Positions 7,173 to 18,842 are shown, numbered from the stretch's first letter. The stretch is 64,000 bases of DNA from Mycolicibacterium neoaurum VKM Ac-1815D (GCF_000317305.3 NC_023036.2:2852001-2916000), one strand, 5' to 3'. Notes: a model not told the origin generated them from the sequence alone. Program-made: numbers and translations.

Positions 7173-10100
7173 GTGACCGCTGACCCGAATTCGGCCGCTT
7201 ATCCCAAGCCGGCCGCCGGAACCCCCAACTTCCCGGCGCTGGAAGCCGAAGTTCTCGACTACTGGGGTGCCGACGACACCTTCCGGGCCAGTATCGCCCG
7301 CCGAGACGGCGCGCCGGAATATGTGTTCTACGACGGTCCACCGTTCGCCAACGGCCTTCCGCACTACGGCCACCTGCTCACCGGCTACGTCAAGGACATC
7401 GTCCCGCGTTACCGCACCATGCGCGGATACAAGGTGGATCGGCGGTTCGGCTGGGATACCCACGGCCTGCCCGCCGAGTTGGAGGTGCAACGCCAGCTCG
7501 GGATCACCGACAAGAGCCAGATCGAAGAGCTCGGCATCGAGAAATTCAACGACGCCTGCCGCGCCTCGGTGATGAAGTATGCGGGCGAGTGGCGCGCCTA
7601 CGTCACCCGCCAGGCCCGCTGGGTCGACTTCGACAACGACTACAAGACGATGGACCCGGACTTCATGGAGTCCACCATCTGGGCGTTCAAACAGTTGTGG
7701 GACAAGGGTCTTGCCTACCAGGGCAACCGCGTGTTGCCGTACTGCTGGAATGACGAGACCCCGTTGTCCAACCACGAGCTGCGGATGGACGACGACGTCT
7801 ACCAGAGTCGCCAGGACCCCGCGCTGACCGTCGGATTTCGGATCACCGACGATGCCGAATCCGCCTTGGCCGGCGCCTACCTGCTGATCTGGACCACCAC
7901 GCCGTGGACGCTGCCGTCGAATCAGGCCGTGGCGGTCAATCCCGGCGTCTCCTACGTGGTGGTCGACGGTCCCGACGGGCACCGTTTCGTCCTCGCCGAA
8001 GCCCGGTTGGGTGCCTACGCCCGCGAACTGGGTGAAGAACCGGTCGTCGTCGCGACCTTCCTGGGTGAACAGCTGCTCGGCACGCGCTACCTGCCCCCGT
8101 TCGCCTACTTTGTCGACTCCGATGCCGCGCGGAACTCCTTCCAGGTGCTCGGCGCCGATTTCGTCAGCACCGAGGACGGCACCGGGCTGGTGCACATGGC
8201 CCCGGCCTATGGCGAGGACGACAAGGCGACCGCCGATACCGCCGATATCGTGGCGGTCACCCCGGTCGATTCCAAGGGCCGGTTCGACGCCAGCGTGCCC
8301 GATTACGCAGGCCTTCAGGTGTTCGAGGCGAACCCGCAGATCATCAAGGACCTCAAGAACGGCACCGGGCCCGCGGCGGTGAATGCGCCGGTGCTGCTGC
8401 GGCACGAGACCTACGAACACTCCTATCCGCACTGCTGGCGCTGCCGTAACCCGCTGATCTACCGGGCGGTGTCGTCCTGGTTTGTCAAGGTGACGCAGTT
8501 CCGGGACCGGATGGTGGAGCTCAACCAGCAGATCACCTGGTACCCCGAACATGTCAAGGACGGCCAGTTCGGCAAGTGGCTCTCGAACGCGCGGGACTGG
8601 TCCATCTCGCGAAACCGCTACTGGGGCACACCCATCCCGGTGTGGGTTTCCGATGACCCCGCCTACCCGCGCACCGACGTGTACGGCAGCCTCGACGAGC
8701 TCGAACGCGATTTCGGGGTACGCCCGGACAACCTGCATCGACCGTTCATCGACGAGCTGACCCGCCCCAATCCCGATGACCCGACCGGCAAATCGACCAT
8801 GCGGCGCATCGAGGACGTGCTCGACGTCTGGTTCGACTCCGGGTCGATGCCCTATGCGCAGGTGCACTACCCGTTCGAGAACCAGCAGTGGTTCGACGGC
8901 GCCAGTGGTCCGGACGGCACCGAAGAAGCCCATTTCCCCGGCGATTTCATCGTCGAGTACATCGGGCAGACCCGCGGCTGGTTCTACACCATGCATGTGC
9001 TCTCCACCGCCTTGTTCGACCGGCCGGCGTTCAAAACCTGTGTCTCGCACGGCATCGTGCTGGGCAACGACGGTCAGAAGATGAGCAAGTCGCTGCGCAA
9101 CTACCCGGACGTGTCGGAGGTTTTCGACCGCGACGGCTCTGATGCTATGCGCTGGTTCCTGATGGCCTCACCGATCCTGCGCGGCGGGAACCTGATCGTC
9201 ACCGAGCAGGGCATCCGCGAGGGTGTGCGGCAGGTGCAGTTGCCGTTCTGGAACGCCTACACCTTCCTTACCCTGTACGCCCCGGCCAAGGGCACCTGGC
9301 GTACCGATTCGACCCATGTGCTGGACCGTTACATCCTGGCCAAGCTCGCCGCCCTGCGTGACGAGTTGACCGCCTCGCTGGATGTCTGCGATATCTCCGG
9401 CGCGTGTGACCAGCTCCGGCAGTTCACCGAGGCGCTGACCAATTGGTATGTGCGACGGTCGCGTTCGCGGTTCTGGGAGGAGGATGCCGACGCGATCGAC
9501 ACCCTGCACACAGTGCTGGAGATCACCGGGCGGTTGGCCGCTCCGCTGCTGCCGCTGGTGTCGGAGGTCATCTGGCGCGGGGTGACGGGACAGCGGTCGG
9601 TGCACCTGACGGACTGGCCGTCGGCCGATGAGCTGCCCGCCGATCCCGATCTGGTGGCCGCCATGGACCAGGTGCGCGAGGTGTGCTCGACGGGCTCCTC
9701 GCTGCGCAAGGCCAAGAAGCTGCGGGTGCGGCTGCCGCTTCCCAAACTGACGGTCGCGGTTCAGAATCCGGACAGCCTGCAGCCGTTCGTGGATCTGATC
9801 GCCGACGAGCTGAACGTCAAGGCGGTCGAGCTCAGCGATGAGATCGACACCTACGGCCGATTCGAGTTGGCGGTCAACGCCCGCGCCGCGGGCCCGCGGA
9901 TCGGCAAGGACGTGCAGGCGGCCATCAAGGCGGTCAAGGCCGGCCAGGGCGTGCTCAACGCCGATGGCACGCTCACCGCCGGGCCCGCGACCCTGCTGCC
10001 CACCGAGTTCACCTCCAAACTCGTTGCCGCGGATCCGGAATGGACCGCGGCGTTGCCCGACGGTGCCGGCCTGGTGGTGTTGGACGGCAATGTGACCCCG

Positions 10101-10349
10101 GAACTGGAGGCCGAAGGCTGGGCCAAGGACCGCATCCGTGAGCTGCAGGAACTGCGCAAGACCACCGGTCTCGACGTCTCCGACCGCATCACGGTGCGCA
10201 TGTCGGTGCCTGCGGAATTCGCCGAATGGGCGGCCACCCACCGCGATCTGATCGCCGGTGAGATCCTGGCAACGGACTTCGATTTCGGCGAGGTCGTCGA
10301 CGGCCATGATGTCGGCGAGGGCGTCCTGGTGACCATCGCCAAGGCGTGA
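7173..10349 (+). CDS. ileS: isoleucyl-tRNA synthetase
   Basis: This enzyme attaches isoleucine to tRNA-Ile in the cytoplasm and is essential. The 1058 residues match the long eukaryote-like IleRS form found in mycobacteria. The class I signatures are clear: HYGH at residues 64-67 (HIGH motif) and KMSKS at 636-640. Between them lies the CP1 editing domain, including the threonine-rich [11 protein letters not shown] motif near residue 240. The anticodon-binding and C-terminal domains follow. GTG 7173 has AGGAG six bases upstream. The gene is preceded by its T-box and is monocistronic in appearance, with a convergent neighbour seven bases downstream. Confidence 0.97.
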   Translation: MTADPNSAAYPKPAAGTPNFPALEAEVLDYWGADDTFRASIARRDGAPEYVFYDGPPFANGLPHYGHLLTGYVKDIVPRYRTMRGYKVDRRFGWDTHGLPAELEVQRQLGITDKSQIEELGIEKFNDACRASVMKYAGEWRAYVTRQARWVDFDNDYKTMDPDFMESTIWAFKQLWDKGLAYQGNRVLPYCWNDETPLSNHELRMDDDVYQSRQDPALTVGFRITDDAESALAGAYLLIWTTTPWTLPSNQAVAVNPGVSYVVVDGPDGHRFVLAEARLGAYARELGEEPVVVATFLGEQLLGTRYLPPFAYFVDSDAARNSFQVLGADFVSTEDGTGLVHMAPAYGEDDKATADTADIVAVTPVDSKGRFDASVPDYAGLQVFEANPQIIKDLKNGTGPAAVNAPVLLRHETYEHSYPHCWRCRNPLIYRAVSSWFVKVTQFRDRMVELNQQITWYPEHVKDGQFGKWLSNARDWSISRNRYWGTPIPVWVSDDPAYPRTDVYGSLDELERDFGVRPDNLHRPFIDELTRPNPDDPTGKSTMRRIEDVLDVWFDSGSMPYAQVHYPFENQQWFDGASGPDGTEEAHFPGDFIVEYIGQTRGWFYTMHVLSTALFDRPAFKTCVSHGIVLGNDGQKMSKSLRNYPDVSEVFDRDGSDAMRWFLMASPILRGGNLIVTEQGIREGVRQVQLPFWNAYTFLTLYAPAKGTWRTDSTHVLDRYILAKLAALRDELTASLDVCDISGACDQLRQFTEALTNWYVRRSRSRFWEEDADAIDTLHTVLEITGRLAAPLLPLVSEVIWRGVTGQRSVHLTDWPSADELPADPDLVAAMDQVREVCSTGSSLRKAKKLRVRLPLPKLTVAVQNPDSLQPFVDLIADELNVKAVELSDEIDTYGRFELAVNARAAGPRIGKDVQAAIKAVKAGQGVLNADGTLTAGPATLLPTEFTSKLVAADPEWTAALPDGAGLVVLDGNVTPELEAEGWAKDRIRELQELRKTTGLDVSDRITVRMSVPAEFAEWAATHRDLIAGEILATDFDFGEVVDGHDVGEGVLVTIAKA

Positions 10350-10355
10350 TCTGGC

Positions 10356-10568
10356 TCAGTCCGCCGTGACCCGGGCCGACCTGTCGGCGAAGGACACCTC
10401 GTCACCGGGTCGCAGCTGACGCCCGCGGCGCAGATCGACCTCACCGTTGACCGTGACCAGGCCCTCGGCGATCACCGATTTGGCATCCGCGCCGCTGTCG
10501 ATCAATCCGGCCAGCTTGAGGAACTGCCCCAGTCGGATCGACCCGTCGCGGATCGGCACGTTGTCCAT
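10356..10568 (-). CDS. small S4-domain RNA-binding protein
   Basis: A 70-residue protein consisting of little more than an S4 RNA-binding domain of the YbcJ/YaaA type. The segment IRLGQFLKLAGLIDSGADAK starts the domain; VTVNGEVDLRRGRQLRPGDEV closes it with the typical turn. Such proteins bind structured RNA and are linked to ribosome work, but the target is unknown. I choose ATG 10568 because TACCCT (minus strand, 10575-10580) gives a -10 box six bases upstream, hence a leaderless start. The longer open frame upstream is antisense to dinX. It converges on ileS. Confidence 0.85.
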   Translation of the reverse strand: MDNVPIRDGSIRLGQFLKLAGLIDSGADAKSVIAEGLVTVNGEVDLRRGRQLRPGDEVSFADRSARVTAD

Positions 10569-10625
10569 GCCGCCAGGGTAGTGGCGTGTGGTCGCGCCGT
10601 CGGACCATGCGCCTAGCATCCAGGT

Positions 10626-11966
10626 GTGCATCGGTGGGTTCTGCATCTGGACATGGATGCGTTCTTCGCCTCGGTCGAACAGTTGACCAGGCCCACCCTG
10701 CGCCATCGTCCGGTTCTGGTCGGTGGCCTCGGCGGCCGCGGCGTCGTGGCCGGCGCCAGCTATCAGGCGCGGGTCTTCGGGGCGCGCTCGGCGATGCCCA
10801 TGCATCAGGCACGCAGGCTCGTCGGGGCCGGCGCCGTGGTCCTGCCCCCTCGCGGCGCGGTGTACGGGACCGCCAGCCGGCGGGTCTTCGCCACCGTCCG
10901 GTCGGTCGTGCCGGTGCTGGAACAGCTGTCCTTCGACGAGGCGTTCGGCGAACCGGCCGAACTGGCCGGCGCCGCCGTGGCCGAGGTCGAGGAATTCTGC
11001 GAGGCCCTGCGTTCCCGGGTGCTGGCCGAGACCGGGCTGATCGCATCGGTGGGGGCGGGCTCGGGTAAACAGCTCGCCAAGATCGCCTCCGGGCTGGCCA
11101 AACCGGACGGTATCCGGGTCGTCGGGAGTGCCGACGAGCGGGCTCTGCTCTCGGCCCTGCCGGTCCGCAAACTCTGGGGTATCGGCCCGGTGGCCGAGGA
11201 CCGGCTGCGCAGGCTCGGTATCGAGACCATCGGGGCGTTCGCCGCGCTCAGCGACGGTGAGGTCGCCGATGTCCTGGGCGCCACGGTCGGCCCGGCGCTG
11301 CACCGGCTGGCCCGCGGCATCGACGACCGCCCGGTGGCCGAGAACGCCCCGGCCAAGCAGATCAGCGCCGAGTCCACCTTCGCCGAGGATCTGCGCACCC
11401 TCGATCAACTCCGCGACGCGATCACCACGATCGGTGAGCACGCGCACCGGCGCCTGATCAAGGACGGCCGGGGTGCGCGCACCGTGACGGTGAAGCTCAA
11501 GAAGTCCGATATGGCGACCCTGACCCGCTCGGCGACGCTGCCGTATGCCAGCACCGACGCCGCGACCCTGGTGGCCACCGCCCGTCGGCTCCTGCTCGAT
11601 CCGATCGAGGTGGGGCCCATCCGCCTCGTCGGCATAGGCTTTTCGGGGCTTTCCGAGGTACAGCAGGAATCGCTGTTTCCCGATCTGGATCTCGTCGACG
11701 AGGAGGTGCCCGACAGCCGCACCCCGGCGCCGGTGCGCGCCGGGCCGGAGCCGTGGCGCGTCGGTGACGACGTGCGGCACACCGAGCACGGTCACGGGTG
11801 GGTGCAGGGTGCCGGGCACGGGGTGATGACGGTGCGCTTCGAGACCCGGGCATCCGGGCCGGGGATCGCGCGCACGTTCCCGGCAGATCTGCCCGATCTC
11901 AGCCGGGCCGACCCGATCGACAGCCTGGACTGGCGCGCCTATCTGGACACCCTCGACCCGGCCTGA
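10626..11966 (+). CDS. dinX: DNA polymerase IV, Y-family (DinX type)
   Basis: A translesion DNA polymerase of the DinB family, corresponding in position to M. tuberculosis dinX (Rv1537, also called dinB1). The palm motif [12 protein letters not shown] (about residues 7-18) gives the metal-binding Asp residues, and SFDEAFGEP (about 102-110) supplies the second acidic cluster. The little-finger domain follows from about residue 240. QESLF at 347-351 is a beta-clamp binding motif. After it comes an extra C-terminal segment of about 90 residues with [14 protein letters not shown], typical of actinobacterial members. GTG 10626 lies six bases after TAGCAT, so translation is probably leaderless. Confidence 0.93.
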   Translation: MHRWVLHLDMDAFFASVEQLTRPTLRHRPVLVGGLGGRGVVAGASYQARVFGARSAMPMHQARRLVGAGAVVLPPRGAVYGTASRRVFATVRSVVPVLEQLSFDEAFGEPAELAGAAVAEVEEFCEALRSRVLAETGLIASVGAGSGKQLAKIASGLAKPDGIRVVGSADERALLSALPVRKLWGIGPVAEDRLRRLGIETIGAFAALSDGEVADVLGATVGPALHRLARGIDDRPVAENAPAKQISAESTFAEDLRTLDQLRDAITTIGEHAHRRLIKDGRGARTVTVKLKKSDMATLTRSATLPYASTDAATLVATARRLLLDPIEVGPIRLVGIGFSGLSEVQQESLFPDLDLVDEEVPDSRTPAPVRAGPEPWRVGDDVRHTEHGHGWVQGAGHGVMTVRFETRASGPGIARTFPADLPDLSRADPIDSLDWRAYLDTLDPA

Positions 11967-11969
11967 CCA

Positions 11970-12893
11970 TCAGCCCCACCGGGCGAAGACATCGTCGACC
12001 GCTGCGCCGGCGGCCAGCGCGGCCATCAGCAGCACCCGCGCCTGGGCCGGGCGCAGACCGGGCACCGGCACGGCCCCGGCGTCGGTCAGCTCGCGGCCCG
12101 GCCCGTACACCGGGCGCACCCGGCCGCCGGGGACCCTGGTGCCGACGGCGACGGTGACCCCGGCGCGCACCGCGCGGCGGACCCCGTCGATCACGGCGGC
12201 CCCGGCGTTGCCCGCGCCGAGGGCCTCCAGGACGATCCCGCGCGCCCCGGCCGCCACGCAGGCCTCGATGCCGACAGCGTCCGCGCCCGGATAGGCGGCG
12301 ACGATGTCCACCCGCGGCGCGGCGGCCGCGCTCGACGCCACGAACCGCGGGCCACGCGACGGCCCGGACATCTCGACGCGCCCGTCGCGCACCGAGCCCA
12401 CCGCGATCCCGGTGAACCCGGACAGGTCCTCGGTGGCGGACTTGTACAACCCCAACGGTTGCCAGATGGTCCCGGCGAAGCTGACCAGGACCGCTGCCGG
12501 GCCGGACCGCGCGACGGTGATGGCGTCGCGCAGATTGGCCGGACCGTCGGCATCGGGGGCATCGGCACTGCGCTGAGCCCCGGTCAACACCACCGGCACC
12601 GGACCGTCATGGGTCAGCTGCAGCCACAGAGCCGTCTCCTCCATGGTGTCGGTGCCGTGGGTGATGACGATGCCGCCGCAGTCGGGCCGCGTGCCCTCCT
12701 CCCGGACCGCGGCGGCCATCCGGTCCCAGTCGGCCGGACCGAGCGCCGAGCTGTCCACGGCCATCAACTCACGCACCCGTACGTCGAGACCGGTCGTCAG
12801 ATCGGCACCGCTGCGGGTGGGACGCGCCACCCCGTCGGTCCCGGCACTGGTCGCGATGGTGCCGCCGGTGCTGATGACGGTGATGGCGGGCAT
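11970..12893 (-). CDS. ansA: L-asparaginase
   Basis: The enzyme hydrolyses asparagine to aspartate and ammonia. The two hallmark segments are present: [10 protein letters not shown] (residues 7-16), with the nucleophilic Thr in GGTIA, and [12 protein letters not shown] (about 77-88), with the second catalytic Thr-Asp pair. The length of 307 residues is slightly short of type II periplasmic enzymes, and there is no signal peptide, so a cytosolic enzyme is likely. It is convergent with dinX (three bases apart) and divergent from lspA. Position and sequence match Rv1538c. Confidence 0.93.
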   Translation of the reverse strand: MPAITVISTGGTIATSAGTDGVARPTRSGADLTTGLDVRVRELMAVDSSALGPADWDRMAAAVREEGTRPDCGGIVITHGTDTMEETALWLQLTHDGPVPVVLTGAQRSADAPDADGPANLRDAITVARSGPAAVLVSFAGTIWQPLGLYKSATEDLSGFTGIAVGSVRDGRVEMSGPSRGPRFVASSAAAAPRVDIVAAYPGADAVGIEACVAAGARGIVLEALGAGNAGAAVIDGVRRAVRAGVTVAVGTRVPGGRVRPVYGPGRELTDAGAVPVPGLRPAQARVLLMAALAAGAAVDDVFARWG

Positions 12894-12972
12894 GGCTGCG
12901 ATTGTCCACCATCGTCACGGCAGATCAGGACGGCATGGCGGCGTCGGCCCCACTGTTTGGGATGATGGTCCG

Positions 12973-13680
12973 GTGACCGAAGAATCGACGGGCGCCGTCC
13001 CACCGGCGAGCGCGCACGACGCAGCACCACCGCCACCCCGAAAGAGGTTGCGCCTGCTGCTCGCCATCGCCGGTGTGGTGTTGCTCCTCGATATCGTCAC
13101 CAAGGTGTTGGCGGTTCGGCTGTTGGTGCCCGGACAGCCCGTGTCGATCATCGGTGACACCGTCACCTGGACGCTGGTGCGCAACTCCGGTGCGGCCTTC
13201 TCGATGGCCACCGGCTACACCTGGGTCCTGACGCTGGTCGCCACCGGGGTGGTCGTCGGCATCATCTGGATGGGCCGTCGGCTGGTGTCGCCGTGGTGGG
13301 CGCTCGGGCTGGGCATGATCCTCGGCGGCGCGCTGGGCAACCTGGTCGATCGCTTCTTCCGTTCCCCCGGTCCGCTGCGCGGGCACGTGGTCGATTTTCT
13401 GTCCATCGGGTGGTGGCCGGTGTTCAATGTCGCCGACCCGGCCGTGGTGGGCGGGGCGATCCTGCTGGTGGTGCTGTCGTTGTTCGGTTTCGATTACGAC
13501 ACCACCGGCCGCCAGCGCCCGGAAAGCGCCGAGGCCGAGCCCGTCGGGCAGGAGAACCCGGCGCCGGAGAACCCGGTGTCGGAGAACCCGGTGTCGGAGA
13601 ACCCGGTGTCGGAGAACGACGTGCCCGCCCCGGCGACGGTGGCCGACAAGCCCAACGACCAACCGAACACCCAGAGCTGA
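12973..13680 (+). CDS. lspA: lipoprotein signal peptidase (signal peptidase II)
   Basis: LspA cuts the signal peptide from prolipoproteins in the inner membrane. Four membrane segments are visible. The conserved LGNLVDR and FNVADPAV segments supply the two catalytic Asp residues. I use GTG 12973, which gives 235 residues and a normal polar N-terminus; the open frame extends upstream antisense to ansA. The C-terminal tail is longer than usual and contains a run of five-residue repeats (ENPVS). The next gene starts on the last base of the stop codon, so the two are translationally coupled. Confidence 0.95.
   Translation: MTEESTGAVPPASAHDAAPPPPRKRLRLLLAIAGVVLLLDIVTKVLAVRLLVPGQPVSIIGDTVTWTLVRNSGAAFSMATGYTWVLTLVATGVVVGIIWMGRRLVSPWWALGLGMILGGALGNLVDRFFRSPGPLRGHVVDFLSIGWWPVFNVADPAVVGGAILLVVLSLFGFDYDTTGRQRPESAEAEPVGQENPAPENPVSENPVSENPVSENDVPAPATVADKPNDQPNTQS
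13552..13617 (+). repeat. 15-bp tandem repeats in the lspA tail
   Basis: Four copies of a 15-bp unit (GAGAACCCGGTGTCG, the first copy with two changes) and a partial fifth encode [22 protein letters not shown] in the cytoplasmic tail of LspA. The unit keeps the reading frame, so copy number may vary between strains without breaking the gene. Confidence 0.9.
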
Positions 13681-14609
13681 TGACCACTCGCTCGATGCCC
13701 GTTCCCGAAGGCCTGGCCGGCATGCGCGTCGACGCGGGCCTGGCCCGCCTGCTGGGCCTGTCCCGGACCGCGGCCGCCGCCATCGCCGAGGAGGGCGGTG
13801 TCGAGCTCGACGGGACCGCGGCGGGTAAGTCGGACAAACTCGTCGCCGGTGCCTGGCTGGAGGTGCGGCTGCCCGAACCACCCGCGCCGGTGGAGAACAC
13901 GCCCGTCGATATCGAGGGCATGTCGATTCTGTACTCCGATGCCGACATCGTCGTCGTCGACAAGCCGGCCGGCGTGGCCGCGCACGCATCGGTGGGGTGG
14001 ACCGGGCCCACGGTGTTGGGCGGCTTGGCCGCGGCCGGCTTCCGGATCACCACGTCCGGCGTGGCCGAGCGCAAGGGCATCGTGTCGCGGCTGGACGTCG
14101 GGACATCGGGTGTGATGGTGGTGGCGATCTCCGAGCGGGCCTACACGGTGCTCAAGCGGGCGTTCAAGGAACGCACGGTGGAGAAGCGCTACCACGCGCT
14201 GGTGCAGGGTCACCCCGATCCGTCCAGCGGAACCATCGATGCACCGATCGGCAGGCACCGCGGCCAGGATTGGAAGTTCGCGGTCACCGAGAGCGGCCGC
14301 GACAGCGTCACCCACTACGACACCATCGAGGCGCACGTCGCGGCCAGTCTGCTCGACATCCATCTGGAGACCGGGCGTACCCACCAGATCCGGGTCCATT
14401 TCGCGGCGCTGCACCACCCCTGCTGTGGTGACCTCACCTACGGGGCCGACCCGACCCTGGCCAAGAAGCTCGGCCTGGAGCGGCAGTGGCTCCATGCCCG
14501 CTCGTTGGGCTTCGCGCACCCGAGCGACGGACGATGGCTGGAGATCACCAGTCCCTATCCGGCGGATCTGCAGGCGGCACTGGACCGCGTGCGCGGCTAC
14601 GACCGGTGA
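13680..14609 (+). CDS. RluA-family 23S rRNA pseudouridine synthase
   Basis: The 309 residues carry an N-terminal S4-like RNA-binding region and a pseudouridine synthase domain. The catalytic signature is [16 protein letters not shown] (about residues 136-151), with the Asp of RLD as the nucleophile, and [19 protein letters not shown] (about 228-246) is the usual RluA/RluD follow-up motif. Its likely substrate is the 23S rRNA helix 69 loop, as for RluD, by analogy with Rv1540. The ATG overlaps the lspA stop by one base, and the next gene overlaps its stop as GTGA, so it is the middle gene of an operon. Confidence 0.9.
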   Translation: MTTRSMPVPEGLAGMRVDAGLARLLGLSRTAAAAIAEEGGVELDGTAAGKSDKLVAGAWLEVRLPEPPAPVENTPVDIEGMSILYSDADIVVVDKPAGVAAHASVGWTGPTVLGGLAAAGFRITTSGVAERKGIVSRLDVGTSGVMVVAISERAYTVLKRAFKERTVEKRYHALVQGHPDPSSGTIDAPIGRHRGQDWKFAVTESGRDSVTHYDTIEAHVAASLLDIHLETGRTHQIRVHFAALHHPCCGDLTYGADPTLAKKLGLERQWLHARSLGFAHPSDGRWLEITSPYPADLQAALDRVRGYDR

Positions 14610-15571
14610 CGGTGCGCGCCGCCGATCGGCAGCGCAGCGGGTGGGTGTTCGGTATCGGCGCCTACGGGATGTGGGGTCTGTTCCCGGCGTTTTTCCCGCT
14701 GCTCAAACCCGCGGGCGCGGTGGAGATCCTGGCGCATCGCATCGTCTGGAGCGCCGCGTTCCTGGCGATCGTCGTCGTGCTGGTGCGCCGGGTGGCGGAT
14801 CTGCGCGCCATCACCGCCCGCACCTGGGGCCTGCTGGCGATCGCGTCGGCGCTGATCTCGGCCAACTGGGCGATCTACGTGTACGCCGTGAACAACGGTC
14901 ACGTCGTCGATGCGGCGCTGGGCTATTTCATCAATCCGCTGGTGACCGTCCTGCTGGGGCTGCTGGTGTTCCGCGAACGGCTCGCCGGGGCGCAGTGGGT
15001 GGCCTTGGCCGTCGCGGTCGGTGGGGTGGTGGTGCTGACCTGGCAGTTGGGCGCGCCGCCGTATATCGGGTTGGGGCTGGCGCTGTCCTTCGCGCTGTAC
15101 GGCGCGGTCAAGAAGGTGGTGCCGGTCGACCCGCGGGTCAGCGTCGGTGTCGAGGCGGGTCTGGCCACCCCGTTCGCGCTGGGCTACCTGGTGTTCCTGC
15201 AGCATGACGGCACCGGCACGTTCCTCGGCTCCGGTGCCGGGCACAGTGTGCTGTTGATCGTCGCCGGCGTGCTCACCGCCCTGCCGCTGCTGCTGTTCGC
15301 CGCGGCGGCCCAGCGGTTGGCCCTGGTGACCATGGGGCTGCTGTTCTACCTGACACCGGTGATGCAACTGTCCTGGGGTATCGCGGTGGGTGGCGAACCG
15401 ATGCCACCGGCCCGCTGGGTCGGATTCGGGCTGATCTGGGTGGCGTTGGCCATTTTCACCGCCGATTCCGTGCTGCGGTCTCGTGCCCGCCGGAACGTCC
15501 GCCGGGACGTCCACGGTGGCGCCCTGGACCAACCGGCCACCGCGCCGGATGATCGTGGCGGGACGAGTTAA
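14606..15571 (+). CDS. rarD: RarD/EamA-type transporter
   Basis: A 321-residue membrane protein with about ten hydrophobic segments in two EamA repeats. The opening [19 protein letters not shown] and the segment [26 protein letters not shown] match the RarD branch of the drug/metabolite transporter superfamily. The substrate of RarD is not settled. I start at GTG 14606, which overlaps the previous stop as GTGA; GTG 14612 is an alternative. The frame upstream only shadows the pseudouridine synthase gene. It is probably translated from the lspA operon. Confidence 0.85.
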   Translation: MTVRAADRQRSGWVFGIGAYGMWGLFPAFFPLLKPAGAVEILAHRIVWSAAFLAIVVVLVRRVADLRAITARTWGLLAIASALISANWAIYVYAVNNGHVVDAALGYFINPLVTVLLGLLVFRERLAGAQWVALAVAVGGVVVLTWQLGAPPYIGLGLALSFALYGAVKKVVPVDPRVSVGVEAGLATPFALGYLVFLQHDGTGTFLGSGAGHSVLLIVAGVLTALPLLLFAAAAQRLALVTMGLLFYLTPVMQLSWGIAVGGEPMPPARWVGFGLIWVALAIFTADSVLRSRARRNVRRDVHGGALDQPATAPDDRGGTS

Positions 15572-15584
15572 CAGCAACACCATG

Positions 15585-15590
15585 TAGCCT
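15585..15590 (+). promoter_or_regulatory. -10 box of leaderless mmpL promoter
   Basis: TAGCCT fits TANNNT and ends eight bases before the ATG at 15599, so the mmpL mRNA probably begins at or beside its start codon. It follows a GTTAAC hexamer at 15568-15573. Confidence 0.4.
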
Positions 15591-15598
15591 AGTCGCCA

Positions 15599-18500
15599 AT
15601 GCCCAGACGTCCTAAGGTGACCATCCACGGTCTGCTTGCCGCCAACGGCAAGATGATCGTGCGTCATCCGGTACTCATGATCGCCACATGGCTGGTCATC
15701 GCCGGTTCCCTGTTCGCGGCCATCCCGCCGTTGGCGGTGGTCGCGCAGAAGAATCCGCCGGACTTCGTGCCTTCGGACTCGCCCGTTGTCGTCGCCAACC
15801 AGCAAATGACAGAGGCCTTCACCAAAGAGGGTGAAGAAGGCAATGACATGGGCAACCTCATCGCGGTCGTCCTGGTCAACGAGGACGGGCTGACCGACGC
15901 CGACGAGCAGACCTACCGGCAGCTGGTGGCCAAGCTCGGCGCATCCCCGGCGGTGTCGGCGACCCAGAACTTCGTCGAGATCCCCGAGTTGCGGGCCGGC
16001 ATGGTCAGCAAGGACAACAAGGCCTTCAACCTGCCGGTGGGCCTGAACGGCGCGATGGGCGGCGCCGACGGTCTCGCGGCCTATCGCGAAGCGCTGGCGA
16101 TCATCAACGAGACCACAGCCGGGACGACGCTGGAGCCCGTCATCGTGGGCGCCGCGGCCACCATGGACGATGTCACCGACATCGCGCTGCGCGATCAGTT
16201 CATCATCGAGGTCTCCACCGTGGTCACGGTGCTGCTGATCTTGATCATCGTCTATCGCAATATCGTCGCGATGCTCATCCCGCTGGTCAGCATCGGTATC
16301 TCACTGGCTGTCGCCCAACAGGTGGTTGCCGGCCTCGGCCTGCTGGGGCTGGGTCTGGCACCCCAGACGATCGTGCTGATCACCGGCATGATGATCGGCG
16401 CCGGTGTCGATTACGCGGTCTTCTATTTCAGTCGCTATCAGGAGCATCTGCGCGGCGGCATGAAGACCGATGCGGCGATCGTCGCCTCGATGGTGTCGAT
16501 CGGGGAGGTGATCGCCGGTTCGGCGGGCACGGTGGCCATCACCTTCCTGGGCCTGTCGTTCGCCACGTTGAGTGTGTTCTCCAGCGTGGGGCCGGCGCTG
16601 GCGGCGACGATCACGATCGGCTTCCTCGGGTCGATCACGCTGCTGCCCGCTTTCATCGTGCTGGCCGGGCGCCGTGGCTGGGTCAATCCCCGCAAGGACG
16701 TCACCGGTCGGTTCTGGCGCCGGTCCGGCGTCAACGTGGTGCGTCGTCCCGTGTTGAACCTGACCGTCAGCCTGCTCCTGCTCGTCGGTCTGGCGGCATG
16801 CACACTGCTCATCGACTTCAACTACGACGACCGGCGAAATCTCCCCGAGGACTCGGCCAGCAACCAGGCCTACGAGCGGATGAACGAGCACTTCCCGATC
16901 AGCAACTCGTTGCAGCAGTTCATCGTGATCCATTCACCGACCCAGGATCTGCGGTCTCCGCGGGCGCTCGCCGATATGGAGCAGATGGCCTTCCGGATCA
17001 GCCAGATCCCCAACATCGACGCCATCCGGGGCATCACCCGACCCAACGGTGAGATGTTGGCCGAGGCGCGGGCGACCCATCAGGCCGGTGAGGTCGGTGA
17101 CAAGCTCGGCGAGGCGACCAACCTCATCGACGAGAACGATTCCCGGCTGACCCAGCTGTCCGAGGGCGCGCACGCGCTTGCCGACGCCCTGGACAAGATC
17201 CGTGACGAGGTGGTCGGGTCGGCGGGCCCGATCAAGACCATCCTGGTGTCGCTGGCCCAGACCCAGCAGGACTTCGGCGGGGTCGAGACGCTGCGCAGCA
17301 TCGACGCCAGCGCCCGGATGATCGACCTGTTGCGCGGTGTCGGCCGCGCCATGGGCGGCGGCATCGAACAGGTTGTGCTGCACACGATCTGGCTCGGTCC
17401 GATGGTGGCGCTGCTGAACTCCAGCCCGCTGTGCACCATGGACCCGGTGTGCCGCGCGGTGCGCTCGGATATGGGCGACATCATGGCCGCCTACGATGAC
17501 GGCACCATCCAGCAGCTCTACGAGCTGTCCAAGCAGATGGAGAACACCCAGCCCGGTGACAGCCTGTCGAAGTCGGTCAGCGGCGTCACCGACAACCTCG
17601 AGCGGTCACTGACCGCCGTGGAGGATCTGGGGCTGGACAGCCCGGCGGCGGTAGAAAAGCAGGTCGACGAATTGGTCGACGGCATCAACAAACTGGCCGA
17701 TTCCAGTGCTTTGCTCGCTCAGGGCGTGCAGTTGCTCGTCGACCAGACCCGGCAGATGGGCGGGGGACTGACGCAGGCATCGGACTTCCTGCTGGCGATG
17801 AAGCGTGATGCCGGCGACCCGTCGATGTCCGGCTTCTACATCCCGCCGCAGATCCTCACCCGCCCGGAATTCGAGAAGGCCGCCCAGCTGTTCATCTCGC
17901 CCGACGGACACACCGCGCGCTATCTCATCCAGACCGCCCTGGATCCGCTGAGTACCGATGCGATGGATCAGGTCGACGACATCGTGGAGACGGCGCAGAA
18001 TGCCCGGCCCAACACCACGTTGGAAGACGCCGAGATCACGATGGTCGGCCTGAGCGCGGTGCAGAACGATGTCCGCGGCTACTACAACGGCGATTTTCAG
18101 TACATCGTGTTGGTGACGTTGATCGTGGTGTTCCTGATCCTGACCTTCCTGCTGAAGGCGATCATCGCGCCGATCTACCTGGTGATCTCGGTGGTCTTGT
18201 CCTACGCATCCGCGATCGGCATCGCGGTGATCTTCTTCCAGTTCATCCTCGGCCAACCCATCTTCTGGAACATCCCCGGTATGACGTTCCTGGTGCTGGT
18301 GGCCGTCGGCGCGGACTACAACCTGCTGCTGATATCCCGGATCCGGGAGGAGGCCCATCGGGGCACCAAGGTCGCGATCATCCGCACGATCGGCGCGACG
18401 GGCGGCGTGATCACCTCCGCGGGTCTCATCTTCGCCGCGTCGATGCTCGCGCTCACGGTCAGCAGTATCGCGGCGATCGTGCAGACCGGTTTCATCATCG

Positions 18501-18787
18501 GTGTCGGGTTGCTGCTGGACACCTTCGTGGTGCGCACCATCACGGTGCCGGCGATCGCGGTGCTGTTGGGGGAGAAGAACTGGTGGCCCAACCGGGTGCC
18601 CAACGAGTTGCGCAGCCACCTCTCGTTCCTGCAGAACCGCCGTGGTGTGGTCAGGGATGCGCCGGTGAAGACCGCGCCGATCGCCTTCCCCGTCGACGAT
18701 GATCCGGTCGACGACGACACCGATGTCGGCTACGGCGTCGCTGTCGCAAAGGCCTCCATGGTCACCGCGGCATGGCGGGATCGTTAG
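15599..18787 (+). CDS. MmpL family RND transporter
   Basis: MmpL proteins export lipids or siderophores across the mycobacterial inner membrane using the proton gradient. The 1062 residues show the expected plan: one N-terminal membrane segment, a large periplasmic domain, a bundle of five segments, a second long periplasmic domain (about residues 405-820) and a final bundle. The proton-relay Asp-Tyr pairs are seen in GAGVDYAVFY and in VGADYNLLL. No mmpS lies next to it. The neighbours are a UDP-glucose dehydrogenase, two GT87 proteins and an ABC exporter, which suggests a surface glycolipid as cargo. The exact lipid cannot be read from sequence. Confidence 0.92.
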   Translation: MPRRPKVTIHGLLAANGKMIVRHPVLMIATWLVIAGSLFAAIPPLAVVAQKNPPDFVPSDSPVVVANQQMTEAFTKEGEEGNDMGNLIAVVLVNEDGLTDADEQTYRQLVAKLGASPAVSATQNFVEIPELRAGMVSKDNKAFNLPVGLNGAMGGADGLAAYREALAIINETTAGTTLEPVIVGAAATMDDVTDIALRDQFIIEVSTVVTVLLILIIVYRNIVAMLIPLVSIGISLAVAQQVVAGLGLLGLGLAPQTIVLITGMMIGAGVDYAVFYFSRYQEHLRGGMKTDAAIVASMVSIGEVIAGSAGTVAITFLGLSFATLSVFSSVGPALAATITIGFLGSITLLPAFIVLAGRRGWVNPRKDVTGRFWRRSGVNVVRRPVLNLTVSLLLLVGLAACTLLIDFNYDDRRNLPEDSASNQAYERMNEHFPISNSLQQFIVIHSPTQDLRSPRALADMEQMAFRISQIPNIDAIRGITRPNGEMLAEARATHQAGEVGDKLGEATNLIDENDSRLTQLSEGAHALADALDKIRDEVVGSAGPIKTILVSLAQTQQDFGGVETLRSIDASARMIDLLRGVGRAMGGGIEQVVLHTIWLGPMVALLNSSPLCTMDPVCRAVRSDMGDIMAAYDDGTIQQLYELSKQMENTQPGDSLSKSVSGVTDNLERSLTAVEDLGLDSPAAVEKQVDELVDGINKLADSSALLAQGVQLLVDQTRQMGGGLTQASDFLLAMKRDAGDPSMSGFYIPPQILTRPEFEKAAQLFISPDGHTARYLIQTALDPLSTDAMDQVDDIVETAQNARPNTTLEDAEITMVGLSAVQNDVRGYYNGDFQYIVLVTLIVVFLILTFLLKAIIAPIYLVISVVLSYASAIGIAVIFFQFILGQPIFWNIPGMTFLVLVAVGADYNLLLISRIREEAHRGTKVAIIRTIGATGGVITSAGLIFAASMLALTVSSIAAIVQTGFIIGVGLLLDTFVVRTITVPAIAVLLGEKNWWPNRVPNELRSHLSFLQNRRGVVRDAPVKTAPIAFPVDDDPVDDDTDVGYGVAVAKASMVTAAWRDR

Positions 18788-18842
18788 CGGCAGGGCCGAG
18801 GGGCAGGCCTGTCGGAGCGCTTCTGCGTTTCTCGATGTTCAT

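Noticed and set aside
6945..9050. Minus-strand open frame of about 700 codons opposite ileS
   Set aside because: It lies fully inside the well-defined ileS gene and its T-box; composition is that of a high-GC antisense shadow.
14597..15805. Minus-strand open frame of about 400 codons opposite rarD and the mmpL start
   Set aside because: Rich in Arg, His, Gln and Gly with no recognisable domain; rarD on the other strand is well supported.
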